Positions 35,216 to 45,914 of a DNA stretch of 64,000 bases are shown here, in pieces. The stretch comes from Acetivibrio mesophilus (GTDB lineage Bacteria; Bacillota; Clostridia; Acetivibrionales; Acetivibrionaceae): positions 1 through 64,000 of the forward strand of contig NZ_RLII01000001.1 in the NCBI RefSeq assembly GCF_004102745.1, in the 5' to 3' direction. Position 1 is the stretch's first letter. Every line of letters starts with the position of its first letter. Both the position numbers and the translations under genes were made by a program. Under the pieces are notes generated by a model that was given only the letters and a program-made list of their open reading frames with translations, was not told the origin of the DNA and searched no databases.

Positions 35216-36609
35216 AGCAGAAGACATTTTTAACAACCCTAGCTCTTTTTCTCTTCTTCTTTAACCTTGGCATCTTCATTGTCTCCGTTGTAATGTTCAG
35301 GGATATGGTGAACCGCGCGGAGGATAGGAGTTTGGGCGAGCATTACTTTATAGCATCTGCCCTGATAAAGGACTTCCAAGCCGTGGAAAGCCGTGGTACC
35401 GACATAGACGGTTTTTTAAGTTCTCTGCTTCAGCCTTACAGCTATCTGTCCAGAGATAACAAGGCGGGACTTGCATTTTATAAAAACAATCAACTTGTCT
35501 ATTCCAATAAAAACGCGACTGTACTGCAGAGCAATTCCCTAAAACCGCCGGGTAACGGAAACCGCTTGGTAACGATACGGAAAGTTGACGATAGAACTTA
35601 TGCTATCGTCTCAGGAAAACTTCCCGCCCCATATGATTCCTACACACTGGTTTATCTTTACGATATAACGGAAGCCATAAACTCATGGAGCCACCTGAAA
35701 AACATATTATTTTTCGCAGGACTTGTTCTCTCAGTTGTGCTCACTTTCGGCCTTCTTCTTGTGCTGAACCGGATATTCAAGCCGCTTAAGCAAATTACTC
35801 GGATTTCTAAGGATATTGCGAACGGTGCGTATGGAACCCGACTTCCGGTATCTGGGCATGATGAGCTTACTGAAATGTCGCAGAGCTTCAATCACATGGC
35901 AGAGGAAATTCAGCGCCAGATGACGGAACTTAAGGATGCTGCTGATAAAAAGCAGCAGTTTGTCGATAATTTCGCTCACGAACTCCGCACGCCGTTAACT
36001 GCGATTTACGGATATGCTGAATACTTGCAAAAGGCCGTTTTGTCTGAGGATGACAAACTTTCGGCACTGAATTATATTATGTCCGAAAGCCGCCGTCTGC
36101 AGACTGTAGCGTTTCAATTGCTGGAACTGGCAAATCTGCAGAACAACCAGATTACCTGTGAAGAACTGAAGGTATCCAACCTGTTTGAGACGGTCCGTCA
36201 AACGCTGTATGGCAAGCATGCCGGAAAAGATGTTCAGATAGAATTCAGCAGTGAAATAGAGACAATCCGTGGAGATTATTGCCTGATGGAAAGCATGCTG
36301 ATCAATCTGATTGATAACGCAATAAAAGCGTGCGGTGATGGTGGACATATTATTGTAAGCGCTTCCAAGGAAGCTGGGAAGAAAACGATCAGTGTTCAGG
36401 ACAACGGAAAAGGTATGACTCCCGAAGTCCTATCGCAGATCACGGAACCATTCTACCGGGGAGAAAAATCGCGGAACCATGGCGACGGCGGTGCGGGGTT
36501 GGGACTTGCTCTCTGCAAGCAAATAGCTTCGATCCATAATGCGGAACTGTGCTTTAGCAGCCGTCCAGGCGAAGGAACAACGGCAAAAATAACTTTTACA
36601 ACTCCATAA
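35212..36609 (+). CDS. Sensor histidine kinase
   Basis: The 465-residue protein has transmembrane segments near 7-28 and 163-185 bracketing an extracellular sensor of about 135 residues. A HAMP domain follows (FKPLKQITRISKDIANGAYG), then the H-box DNFAHELRTPLTAIYGYAEYL near 252, N-box MLINLIDNAIKACGD near 363 and ATP-lid GAGLGLALCKQI near 432. It phosphorylates the overlapping response regulator. The downstream secreted protein may be a target or accessory sensor. Confidence 0.93.
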   Translation: MKQKTFLTTLALFLFFFNLGIFIVSVVMFRDMVNRAEDRSLGEHYFIASALIKDFQAVESRGTDIDGFLSSLLQPYSYLSRDNKAGLAFYKNNQLVYSNKNATVLQSNSLKPPGNGNRLVTIRKVDDRTYAIVSGKLPAPYDSYTLVYLYDITEAINSWSHLKNILFFAGLVLSVVLTFGLLLVLNRIFKPLKQITRISKDIANGAYGTRLPVSGHDELTEMSQSFNHMAEEIQRQMTELKDAADKKQQFVDNFAHELRTPLTAIYGYAEYLQKAVLSEDDKLSALNYIMSESRRLQTVAFQLLELANLQNNQITCEELKVSNLFETVRQTLYGKHAGKDVQIEFSSEIETIRGDYCLMESMLINLIDNAIKACGDGGHIIVSASKEAGKKTISVQDNGKGMTPEVLSQITEPFYRGEKSRNHGDGGAGLGLALCKQIASIHNAELCFSSRPGEGTTAKITFTTP

Positions 36610-36693
36610 TATCTTGATCATAATTCTATAATTCAGGCCCCATATACTAGTTCCTGTGATCACAAATAATAAAACAATAAAGGAGAGATTCAC

Positions 36694-37590
36694 ATGAAAA
36701 CAAACAGATCGGAAAGTAAACATGTCAAAAAGCCAGTTTTAGCAGCTGCAATGATTATTGGGGCCAGCACAATGATGTTTCAGGGATTTACACAGGTAGC
36801 TGCATCAGCGGAATTTAACAAGACAAATACGATCCCTACAAGCTATGTAAGCTACATGGATCAGTCATCCGGTACGGCGAAGAACAGCCTGCCGGAAGGC
36901 TACAAAGAAGCAAATTATACAATAAGGAACATTGACCTTGAGTATTACCGCAATCAAACACCGACAAGCAAGGACATGGCAAAGAAAGATGCTGCCGAGA
37001 TAGGAGCTCAGGCTTTATGGAGCGTATATAGCCTGAGCCTGGAAGGGCAAGTGGTTGAAATGGGTTATCAACCGGCAACCGACGATATTCCTCGTTCAAG
37101 ATGGTATGCCGATGTTCTGGTGGACGGTGAGCGTAGTTATAGTTTTGAAGTTGATTCTGTAACAGGCGATCTGTTCGCTGTGACTTATAGCAGAACACTG
37201 GATAAAAATGTTTCCGTAGCTTATGACGCAGAACTTGCCAAGAACCCGCAGGAATATGCAGCGCTGGCAAAGGAAACTGCCGAGAAGCTTAATGTCGTTC
37301 ACGGTGCCGTAGCATCGGTTGAATACAACTGTCAGGGTTACCGTAATAATGACCCTGATATCACTTTCAATATCAAGGGTGAAAACGGCGAGGTTGCCTC
37401 GATGACTTTCTCAAGATACGACAAGGCTTTACTAGCAGTCAGCTATAATGCAGGATACCAGTATACGTTGAAAACCATCGAAAGAATTGAACAGAAGGTT
37501 AAGAATATGGATGCTTCACAGATGCAGAAATCAGTGCCCTCTGCCAGTGGAAACCAAGCTCCATTTCTTACAATAACGTCAGGCAATTAA
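36694..37590 (+). CDS. Secreted PepSY-like protein
   Basis: The 298-residue protein has a signal peptide (hydrophobic stretch at 14-36, cleavage probably near ASA). Two PepSY-like repeats are suggested by YADVLVDGERSYSFEVDSVTGDLFAV and a weaker unit around DPDITFNIKGENGEVASMTFSRYD. It lies 84 bases behind the kinase gene with an AAAGGAGAG ribosome site, so it probably belongs to the same regulon and acts at the cell envelope. Confidence 0.75.
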   Translation: MKTNRSESKHVKKPVLAAAMIIGASTMMFQGFTQVAASAEFNKTNTIPTSYVSYMDQSSGTAKNSLPEGYKEANYTIRNIDLEYYRNQTPTSKDMAKKDAAEIGAQALWSVYSLSLEGQVVEMGYQPATDDIPRSRWYADVLVDGERSYSFEVDSVTGDLFAVTYSRTLDKNVSVAYDAELAKNPQEYAALAKETAEKLNVVHGAVASVEYNCQGYRNNDPDITFNIKGENGEVASMTFSRYDKALLAVSYNAGYQYTLKTIERIEQKVKNMDASQMQKSVPSASGNQAPFLTITSGN

Positions 37591-37689
37591 AAAATTCCAC
37601 AGTTGAATATTATTTAAGCACGGAAGCCTGTATAAAAAAAGAGCTTACTGCAGCATAAAAGCTCACCCTACGCTCTCTTTTTTAAAGTA

Positions 37690-37731
37690 ATTCAAGCCTG
37701 ACCCCTTAAACGAAAAGGGTCAGGCTTGAAT
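37690..37731 (+). terminator. Strong hairpin terminator after the two-component operon
   Basis: ATTCAAGCCTGACCC pairs with GGGTCAGGCTTGAAT across a short loop (stem about 16 bp), followed by TTTC. A second, weaker hairpin ending CTCTCTTTTTT lies just upstream (37636-37683). The near-symmetrical stem could terminate in both directions. Confidence 0.75.
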
Positions 37732-37836
37732 TTTCAGAGATGGACAATTAGAATGGTAAAAAAGGATTAATTTTAAATGTATTCATACAAACCGGAATTT
37801 GTCTGAGAGAATGGACTAATCAGAGGGGTATATTTT

Positions 37837-38553
37837 ATGAATTCAATGGTCAGAATAGCCGTAATTGGCGACTATGATGGTCGCCCATCGCATGTAGCGA
37901 CCGATAAGGCGATAAGTCATTGTGCTTCTTACTTGGGGCTGAAGCAGGAAACTCAGTGGCTTCCGACCGATTCTTTAATAACAGGCAACGAGCAGAATTT
38001 AAACAACTTTGATGCTTTTTGGTGCGCTCCGGGTAGCCCTTATAAAAGTGCACAGGGAGCAATGAATGCTATACAGTTCGCAAGGGAAAACGACTACCCC
38101 TTTATCGGAACTTGTGGAGGCTTTCAACATGTTGTATTGGAGTTTGCCCGTGATGTTCTTGGTTTACCGGAAGTCAAACAAACTGACTTTAATCCCTATA
38201 CGACTAATCTGTTTATCTCAGCTCTAAGTTGTTCGCTCATTGGAGAAACGAGAAACATTCTTCTGATAAAAGGTACAAAGGCTGCGCAAATCTATGGTGT
38301 GGATAATTCGGAAGAGCGGTACAATTGCAGTTTTGGAGTAAACGACCAATTCAAAAATCAAATGGTGGCCCATGGCTTCGTGGTCGCAGGAACTGACGAA
38401 GTAGGTGATACGAGGATACTTGAACTGCCTTACAACAAGTTCTTCATCGCAACACTCTTTCAGCCACAATTGAGTTCAACGCCAGAAAAACCTCATAGGC
38501 TCATCCTTGCTTTTTTGAAAAGCGCGGAGGAATTTAGACAAAGATATATGTGA
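37837..38553 (+). CDS. CTP synthase C-terminal region-related protein
   Basis: The 238-residue class I glutamine amidotransferase-like protein has the nucleophile elbow FIGTCGGFQH near residue 92 like the glutaminase half of CTP synthase. The catalytic His-Glu block, normally HPE, reads LFQPQLSST here, so the triad is incomplete. This corresponds to the family named CTP synthase C-terminal region-related (seleno)protein, of unknown role; the Cys position is Sec in some relatives. It may bind or process an amide without normal glutaminase chemistry. Confidence 0.85.
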   Translation: MNSMVRIAVIGDYDGRPSHVATDKAISHCASYLGLKQETQWLPTDSLITGNEQNLNNFDAFWCAPGSPYKSAQGAMNAIQFARENDYPFIGTCGGFQHVVLEFARDVLGLPEVKQTDFNPYTTNLFISALSCSLIGETRNILLIKGTKAAQIYGVDNSEERYNCSFGVNDQFKNQMVAHGFVVAGTDEVGDTRILELPYNKFFIATLFQPQLSSTPEKPHRLILAFLKSAEEFRQRYM

Positions 38554-38942
38554 TTTCATTTTGCCGAGCATATGCCACTGGTTTGTCGCGACATTATTCA
38601 GCAGAGAATTTTAATATAGCATATCTGGACGGGGAAGCTGTCGGCTGCATGGCTCTTGTGGATTACGATCCGGTAATCTGGCCTGATATAATGAAAGGCG
38701 AATCCCTTTTTATACACAAGCTTGCCGTAAAACGATCGGGTGCCGGAAAAGGCGTTTCGAAATACTTAATAAAGCAGATTGAGCCTTTTTTGCTATATGA
38801 AGATTGGAGTATTTCCATAACTGGATCGGATGATCCCATTTTTCGTCCTGATAATTTTGAAGTGCAATCCACCTGTCATTATTGCCAAGGTTTGCGTAAT
38901 CGGGGAATATTAAAGGGCTGGGTTGATATTGCAGATGGATGA
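38550..38942 (+). pseudogene. Broken GNAT acetyltransferase
   Basis: The frame opens at a GTG overlapping the previous stop and contains the GNAT core: AYLDGEAVGCMALVDYD, FIHKLAVKRSGAGKGVSKYLIKQ (acetyl-CoA loop). Residues after about 85 (LLYEDWSISITGSDD) do not continue the family, and a better match lies in another frame towards 38940. The N-terminal strand is also short. Probably a truncated, frameshifted gene. Confidence 0.65.
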
Positions 38943-39051
38943 TTCTATGTGTATTATTGGAGGCAGAATCGATCATATGCCCTAAAATTTGCTTGATTGT
39001 CCTGTTTTGGCTGTTTCTTTTTTCAGTTAGTACATCCTCCGGAAGGTTGGA

Positions 39052-39117
39052 CTAGATGGGTTCCCATTCATCTATCAGTTGAATCAGTTCCTGGTTAATT
39101 TCCGCAAATTCGTTCAT
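39052..39117 (-). pseudogene. Start of a lost gene (21-codon remnant)
   Basis: On the minus strand GAAAGGAGATTAAGC precedes an ATG and the frame MNEFAEINQELIQLIDEWEP, then TAG. The perfect ribosome site and start suggest the 5' end of a gene whose body was deleted; the sequence resembles DUF1871-like N termini. The rest of the 38943-39297 interval holds only AT-rich promoter-like sequence. Confidence 0.4.
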
Positions 39118-39297
39118 GCTTAATCTCCTTTCAATCTGGATCGAAGTTTTTGTTTTTTAATATTTGATTGTATGGTATCATATAGCTGATATTCTGTAAA
39201 ATAGATAGAATTTATAGAATCGTTCAATAAAATCGATAGGTAAGTTTCCTAAGGTCCATGATACAATTTGTAATAATCTGCATCGGAGGAGTGTTGA

Positions 39298-40053
39298 ATG
39301 AACTTTGTAAACCCACCAGCAGTATCACCTCAATATGTTACTCATAAAACTTTTTACAGCAAAGTATTAAATCACGAAATAGGCTATAATATCTATCTTC
39401 CGCCCGGGTACAAAGACTGCGGCGAAAAATATCCGGTTGTGTACCACATTCACGGATGGACGGGCAACGAATCCTCCGAAATATGGCCGCTGGAAAAGGT
39501 CTATAAAAACAGACGGGCCATTACTGTTTTTGTCAACGCAATTTCGTCGGAAGACAATTATTTCGATGCTTTATTGCAAATTGAATCCATCCTTATTACG
39601 GAACTGATTCCCCATATCGAGGGACAGTACAGAACAGGCGCAACCCGCGAGAACAGAATGCTGTCAGGGTTTTCGATGGGCGGCAACATGGCGTTTTATT
39701 ATGCAGTTAAGCACCCCGATCTGTTTGGTTCCGTAACCGCTTACGCAGGCACTTATCACCATCTCTACCACAAAGAATACCGTACTGTAGGGGTAGCACC
39801 GGAAAAAGCCATCGAGTTATACGAAGATATGATGAGAGAAAAATGGTATTTGGAAGAAAACAATATTTTATGCCTGGTACGGCAAAATGCGGAGAAAATT
39901 CGAGGGAAACTAAAAATTGAAATTCATATCGGCACAGCTGATATATTATTTTGTGATAATGAAATTTTACATTTATATTTGGATTCGTTGAATGTCCCGC
40001 ATGAGTATAGGAAATTCGAGGGGATTGGCCATGACCTGGAAAAAATACTGTAG
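39298..40053 (+). CDS. Esterase of the alpha/beta hydrolase superfamily
   Basis: The 251-residue protein is like esterase D/feruloyl esterase-type hydrolases: YNIYLPPGYKDCGEKYPVVYHIHGW near 32, nucleophile elbow SGFSMGGNMA near 122, Asp region IGTADILF near 207 and catalytic His in EGIGHDLEK near 245. No signal peptide, so cytosolic. The ATG has GGAGGAGTGTTGA upstream. Confidence 0.9.
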   Translation: MNFVNPPAVSPQYVTHKTFYSKVLNHEIGYNIYLPPGYKDCGEKYPVVYHIHGWTGNESSEIWPLEKVYKNRRAITVFVNAISSEDNYFDALLQIESILITELIPHIEGQYRTGATRENRMLSGFSMGGNMAFYYAVKHPDLFGSVTAYAGTYHHLYHKEYRTVGVAPEKAIELYEDMMREKWYLEENNILCLVRQNAEKIRGKLKIEIHIGTADILFCDNEILHLYLDSLNVPHEYRKFEGIGHDLEKIL

Positions 40054-40115
40054 CACTCACCAGACGGGCAGCTTTCAGCAATTCTTAAAATGAACTTGAG
40101 GAGCCGGATGAATAA

Positions 40116-40859
40116 ATGCGGATTCTGCCATCAGAAGAAAACCGAATAATTGCTGTTTTATGGGATTATGACGGTACACTTGTAGACAGTGCCAGGAAAA
40201 ATATGAATGTGACCATCGAAGTACTGCGGCATTTTGATCCGGATATTGAGGCTCACCTCCCTCCGGCATTGCAAAGCTACGATGCATATCAGAAGGCAAA
40301 TCACCGCTATCGCAACTGGCGGGAACTCTACACGAATTGCTATGGGATACCATCTGATAAACTGGACGAGGCAGGTCGGCTCTGGACACCTGAACAAAAA
40401 AGGAACAAAACAATCCCGGACATGTTTCCGGGACTTGCAGATTTACTCGCTACACTGAAAGGAATCCCGATGGGCATTTGTTCTCAAAACGATTCGGAAA
40501 ATATTTGGAATACTTTGTCTTATTACGGCGTAGCAGATTCCTTCCATCATATCATCGGATATGCGGATGTACCGGGCGAACTGCAAAAACCCCATCCCTA
40601 TGGATTTATTAAGTGTGCTGAAGCGCTGAATCCGGAAAACAAAGCCGGTACCTACATCTATATAGGCGATCACAGTGACGATGTAACATTTGGAAAAAAT
40701 GGCGAAGCAGCAACCGGGCATAGGGTAATCTGTATAACAGCAGATTATCTGGGGCTGAATGGCGCATTTTACTCTTCATGGAAAACAGCACCGGACTATT
40801 TCATCCGGAACACAAATGAACTGAAACAGATCCTGGCATCGCTTCTATGGCAATGTTGA
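40116..40859 (+). CDS. HAD-superfamily hydrolase
   Basis: This phosphatase-type HAD protein of 247 residues has motif I DYDGTLVDS (nucleophile Asp near 18), a helical cap, motif II in ICSQND near 127, motif III Lys in LQKPHPYGF near 160 and motif IV GDHSDDV near 190. It resembles phosphoglycolate phosphatase-like proteins, but the substrate is unknown. It follows the esterase in the same direction after 62 bases. Confidence 0.9.
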   Translation: MRILPSEENRIIAVLWDYDGTLVDSARKNMNVTIEVLRHFDPDIEAHLPPALQSYDAYQKANHRYRNWRELYTNCYGIPSDKLDEAGRLWTPEQKRNKTIPDMFPGLADLLATLKGIPMGICSQNDSENIWNTLSYYGVADSFHHIIGYADVPGELQKPHPYGFIKCAEALNPENKAGTYIYIGDHSDDVTFGKNGEAATGHRVICITADYLGLNGAFYSSWKTAPDYFIRNTNELKQILASLLWQC

Positions 40860-40938
40860 TCGCAAAAATGATATACTCTATTGTATCATCACAAACAGTA
40901 TAGTTATGAAATTCCCTCATTATATCAGGAGGTACATT

Positions 40939-41233
40939 ATGATAAGGATTAATTTTTCAGTGAAGCTGCTATGGCTGTTAACAGGCTTTTTTTCTCGGGT
41001 TTGTGCCGTTACGGCGGTCGTCAGTCCCGGAATATATTCTCATTTTGTTGAAGAGAGATACATAAACGATCGGCTTCTCCGAACTCATTCCCAGGTTGTT
41101 CCAGGTACCTGATGCACCGATGAATCTTTCCTCTTTCTTACTTTACGATGGCCTTTCGGTTTTGTTTCTGGTCATTGGAATAGTTCAAATGAGAAAAGTG
41201 CAGTTTAATGCGGATGGGGATAGCAAGTTATGA
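40939..41233 (+). pseudogene. Remnant of a small integral membrane protein
   Basis: A ribosome site AGGAGG and ATG at 40939 open a frame (MIRINFSVKLLWLLTGFF...SPGIYSHFVEERY) that stops at 41112. A continuation in a shifted frame, LSSFLLYDGLSVLFLVIGIVQM, ends near 41233. The two hydrophobic pieces look like ends of one multi-pass protein with an internal deletion. No other feature is seen in 40860-41312. Confidence 0.55.
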
Positions 41234-41312
41234 ACGAATGGGATGGTTATGCACTATGAGTAAATTACCCGATATGCCAGTAAACAAAAGGGACTAACAA
41301 GGGGTGAACACT

Positions 41313-41960
41313 ATGGAACGAAGATCCGTTGATATGAGTACATACAAAAGAAAGGCACACTTTGACTATTTCAGGACATTGGCATATCCGCATGTCGGGG
41401 TAACTGCAGATGTGGATGTGACAAATCTTATAACCTTCTGCAAGGAAAAGGGATACTCTTTTTACCTTAGCTTTATGCATGCGGCGGCGCTTGCAGCAGA
41501 CAGCATCGGGGAGTTCAGGCAGAGAATCTGCGGTGACGGGATAGTCGAATATGACGAATGTGGAACATCCCATACGGAAAGTGTCGGGGACGGAACCTAC
41601 TGTTACTGCACACTTTATCATCATATGCCCTTCAGGGAGTATATTCGGTATGCAGAAGCTGAAAGGCAGCAGTGTCGTGAGAAGAACAGTATCGAAGAGG
41701 ACGAGAATGTGGAGGGTCTTTATTTCATTTCGACACTCCCCTGGATTCCCTACAGCGCGATTATCCAGCCGACAGCCGGCAGAGAGGATTCCAATCCCAG
41801 AATCACCTGGGGAAAATATCAGAAGGATTATGCAGGGAGACTCATGCTGCCGGTTACAGTGCTTTGCCATCATGCGCTTGTTGACGGCATACACCTTTCA
41901 AGGTTCTATACCAATCTTGACACAGAGATTCATAAAATAATCGAACAGTCTGATTTTTAA
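41313..41960 (+). CDS. Chloramphenicol acetyltransferase-like O-acetyltransferase
   Basis: The 215-residue protein belongs to the CAT family: RKAHFDYFRTLAYPHVGVTADVDVTN at the N terminus, PWIPYSAI in the middle and the catalytic HHALVDG near residue 191. It would acetylate a hydroxyl group using acetyl-CoA as a trimer. Several CAT residues for chloramphenicol binding cannot be confirmed, and many clostridial relatives are CatA-like with unknown substrates. ATG 41313 follows AAGGGGTG by seven bases. Confidence 0.88.
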   Translation: MERRSVDMSTYKRKAHFDYFRTLAYPHVGVTADVDVTNLITFCKEKGYSFYLSFMHAAALAADSIGEFRQRICGDGIVEYDECGTSHTESVGDGTYCYCTLYHHMPFREYIRYAEAERQQCREKNSIEEDENVEGLYFISTLPWIPYSAIIQPTAGREDSNPRITWGKYQKDYAGRLMLPVTVLCHHALVDGIHLSRFYTNLDTEIHKIIEQSDF

Positions 41961-42022
41961 CTATCCGTTTCATCTACTCAAGCCATTTATAGCCGTTCCA
42001 CTTAGCTGAAGGAATATATGCT

Positions 42023-43360
<1,338 letters not shown>

Positions 43361-43395
43361 CTATATTATTCTTTGCTGTATCGAAATAAAGGGCG

Positions 43396-43424
43396 GGCTC
43401 TGCACCCACCCTTTTATTCCTGTC
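43396..43424 (-). terminator. Hairpin between the two DUF4183 genes
   Basis: AAAGGGCGGG and CCCACCCTTT (one mismatch) surround a seven-base loop just after the stop of the upstream gene, followed on the minus strand by TTTATTTCG. It may partly terminate between the two genes. Confidence 0.5.
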
Positions 43425-43794
43425 ATGTTAAGAATGTTGTCTGTGAGTCGGCAGTCGGCGTGAAGTTTGTCACTACCAGTATAATCGGCGCACCCTCCAG
43501 AACATCACCAATGTCCGAAATTTCCACGCCAGTTTCTGAAACCGTGTATAAGGTTTCCTGCTGTAAAACACCATTGATAAAAAGCATATAATAGCCGTTA
43601 TCCGTCGTGATCAGGGGCATAGTTGAAACAGTAGATCCCGTATCATCTACAAAGGAACCTGGTGCGATTGTCAGAACCCCTTCGTCCACATCCTCTGGGT
43701 CAAAATTATAGAAGAGCCTTTGAACATCCGGCTTGGTCAGAACTGTTGTTGTCGTTTGTGCACTAATAACAAGCTTAAATAGTGTAGCGGCCAT
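43423..43794 (-). CDS. DUF4183 single-domain spore protein
   Basis: The 123-residue protein is one DUF4183 unit (FYNFDPEDVDEG, GYYMLFINGVLQQETLYTV, VEISDIGDVLEGAPIILVV). AAGGAGG lies nine bases before the ATG. A SigK-type promoter sits just upstream, fitting expression in the mother cell late in sporulation and deposition on the spore surface. Confidence 0.85.
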   Translation of the reverse strand: MAATLFKLVISAQTTTTVLTKPDVQRLFYNFDPEDVDEGVLTIAPGSFVDDTGSTVSTMPLITTDNGYYMLFINGVLQQETLYTVSETGVEISDIGDVLEGAPIILVVTNFTPTADSQTTFLT

Positions 43795-43825
43795 GCTACT
43801 ACCTCCTTTATATTATCTTATAGTA

Positions 43826-43852
43826 TATAGTATGTTTTGTGATATATAATGT
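43826..43852 (-). promoter_or_regulatory. SigK-type promoter of the DUF4183 operon
   Basis: Read on the minus strand, AC (43851-43852), exactly 16 bases, then CATACTATA (43826-43834) fits the SigK consensus AC-N16-CATA-NNN-TA. The -10 is 32 bases before the gene's start codon, with the ribosome site between. Confidence 0.65.
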
Positions 43853-43970
43853 GACTCATGTGAGAGAAATACAATAATCCGATTTATGGAAAAGCGGTTT
43901 TTGTGATGGGGAGCATGTCCTGTTTATGTACAAAGTAGTATGTAGTATAATGTAAACAAGATCTTGTACG

Positions 43971-44681
43971 GTGGCAATAACATTTGGGATACTAAAGTCA
44001 GCTGAACTGCAGGAACCTATTGCAGGACCGGACGGAAAACGGATTTACAGGCTATCTGATGGGTCACCTGCAATGCTGCTGAGTTGGATTCCCGGAAGAC
44101 CGATTGAAGAATCAGAAGGAAAACAGTATGCTGAAAAATTGGGAAAGCTTGCAGCAAAGATCCACCTGTCATCCAAAGGATTTTCCGGGAGACGCTGTGC
44201 ATATGATGAATTGCTGGTAGACAGACTCATGGAAGAGATACATTCTGCTGTTCATTGCGGACATATCACCCCGAAGGCCGGAGACATCTGCATGAAAGAA
44301 CTGAAAGTAATTCGCACTGCCGTCTGTCGGCTCAAAGATGACGCGGAGCATTACGGAATAATACATTCAGATCTTGGCTTTGGCAATGTTCTTGTTTCGG
44401 ATAATGAACTGATCCCGATAGATTTTTCTTTGTCCGGCTATGGATGCCATGCCCAGGAAGCGGGTATGCTCCAGTCAAACTATCAGGATGAAGAAAGTCA
44501 ATATCTTGTGCTTCAAGGTTTGCGGGAAAGCGGTGAGAATATTGATGAAAAAGACGCGGAGGTATTCATTTCCATGAGCGTCCTTTTGTTCATTTGCTCA
44601 CAACATGGAAGATACGTTTCAGAAAAATGGTTTTCCGAGGCAATGGAGCGTTGGTGCAATACGTTATTCATTCATGGGTAA
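43971..44681 (+). CDS. APH/choline kinase-family phosphotransferase, N-terminally short
   Basis: The catalytic half of an aminoglycoside phosphotransferase-like kinase is intact: Brenner motif HSDLGFGNVL near 131 and the metal-binding DFSLSGYG near 153. The N-terminal lobe begins only at EPIAGPDGKRIY, so about 80 residues with the ATP-binding Lys are missing compared with the family. The GTG start lacks a clear ribosome site. Probably a truncated gene, perhaps inactive. Confidence 0.75.
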   Translation: MAITFGILKSAELQEPIAGPDGKRIYRLSDGSPAMLLSWIPGRPIEESEGKQYAEKLGKLAAKIHLSSKGFSGRRCAYDELLVDRLMEEIHSAVHCGHITPKAGDICMKELKVIRTAVCRLKDDAEHYGIIHSDLGFGNVLVSDNELIPIDFSLSGYGCHAQEAGMLQSNYQDEESQYLVLQGLRESGENIDEKDAEVFISMSVLLFICSQHGRYVSEKWFSEAMERWCNTLFIHG

Positions 44682-44794
44682 GAAAGCAATGGACGGAAGC
44701 AAATCCTGCCTCGATCGGTCGGCGGACTTAATGAGGCGGGAATTATGGGTCAGATAAAGCGAAAAACTTCTACCCTATAAGTGAGGCAATAGAA

Positions 44795-45844
44795 ATGATA
44801 TTAGATTCTAAAAGCAAAAACATAAAAAGGTATTTCAAAAATGCGTATGATGTAAAAATATGCGATGACGGAAGCCTGTGGCCTGTCAGATTTACCGATA
44901 AGCTGTTTTCCGTATACAGTCAGGATGAAGCACGAAGAATCCGGAGTTTCTGTCCTTCCGGGGTGTGTATTGAACTGGTTACGGATTCTTCTTTTTTGTG
45001 TTTATATATAAAAACATTGGATTTTGCCCGTAATTTTGCCTATTTTGACTTGTACATAGATGATGTTTTCGTAGAAACCATTGGTGCGGAACCTGAGAGT
45101 AGCTTGCCGGGTACAATAACCTTTGAGTTATGCCGCATGTACCTCAACAGAAAGGTTAAGGGCGATAAGAGAAAGCAAAAAATAACGATCTACCTGCCCC
45201 ACCTTGCGGATGTCCGCATAAAGGCAATAGAGCTTGAAGATGGAAGTGTTGCAGAGGATTGCTGCAATGAAACGAAGCATATGAAAACTTTGCTGTGCCT
45301 CGGAGATTCAATCACGCAAGGTATGACTGCCAAAAATCCTTCATCAGCCTACCCGGTACAATTGGCAAGAATTCTGGGAATGAAAATGATTAACCACGGA
45401 ATAGGCGGTTATGTTTTCAATGAAGAATCGCTTGATGAAGAAATGGACATAAATCCTGATCTCATAACAGTCGCATATGGCATAAACGACTGGTCCAGGT
45501 ATAATTCCATTGATTATTTCAGAGAAAGGTGCTACAACTACTTTAGCAAATTAACAGCAATTTTCCCCGGCGCAAAAATCTTTGCAGTGACTCCCATATG
45601 GTGCAGCAGCGAAAATGAACCCAAGGCTATGGGATATCTTTGCGAAATAAGAAAAGAGATTGGGCAAATAGCTTGCAAATTTGAATCCGTTCATGTTATC
45701 GGCGGCTTGAAGATGGTGCCCAATAGGCCGGATTATTTTGTGGATGGCATTCACCCCAATGATTTAGGCTTCATGCACTACAGTCTGAATTTGCTGAATG
45801 AAATTCGAACCGCAGAGTGTAAGTCATCAAACTGCATATGGTGA
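44795..45844 (+). CDS. SGNH/GDSL hydrolase
   Basis: The C-terminal domain has all SGNH blocks: CLGDSITQG near 168 (Ser), NHGIGGY near 202 (Gly), YGINDWSRY near 229 (Asn) and DGIHPNDLG near 313 (Asp, His). The first 160 residues form a beta-rich carbohydrate-esterase-type N-terminal domain. It probably removes acyl groups from a glycan or similar substrate. No signal peptide is seen. Confidence 0.9.
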   Translation: MILDSKSKNIKRYFKNAYDVKICDDGSLWPVRFTDKLFSVYSQDEARRIRSFCPSGVCIELVTDSSFLCLYIKTLDFARNFAYFDLYIDDVFVETIGAEPESSLPGTITFELCRMYLNRKVKGDKRKQKITIYLPHLADVRIKAIELEDGSVAEDCCNETKHMKTLLCLGDSITQGMTAKNPSSAYPVQLARILGMKMINHGIGGYVFNEESLDEEMDINPDLITVAYGINDWSRYNSIDYFRERCYNYFSKLTAIFPGAKIFAVTPIWCSSENEPKAMGYLCEIRKEIGQIACKFESVHVIGGLKMVPNRPDYFVDGIHPNDLGFMHYSLNLLNEIRTAECKSSNCIW

Positions 45845-45914
45845 GAAAGCCGTAAAAATCAAATAAGCCGGATATCCGGCATTTCGGTTTAGCATATGAG
45901 AAAGGCATGATTTT

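Noticed and set aside
44017-44366. Minus-strand frames opposite the APH-like gene
   Set aside because: No ribosome sites and no conserved pattern; the plus strand has the kinase motifs.
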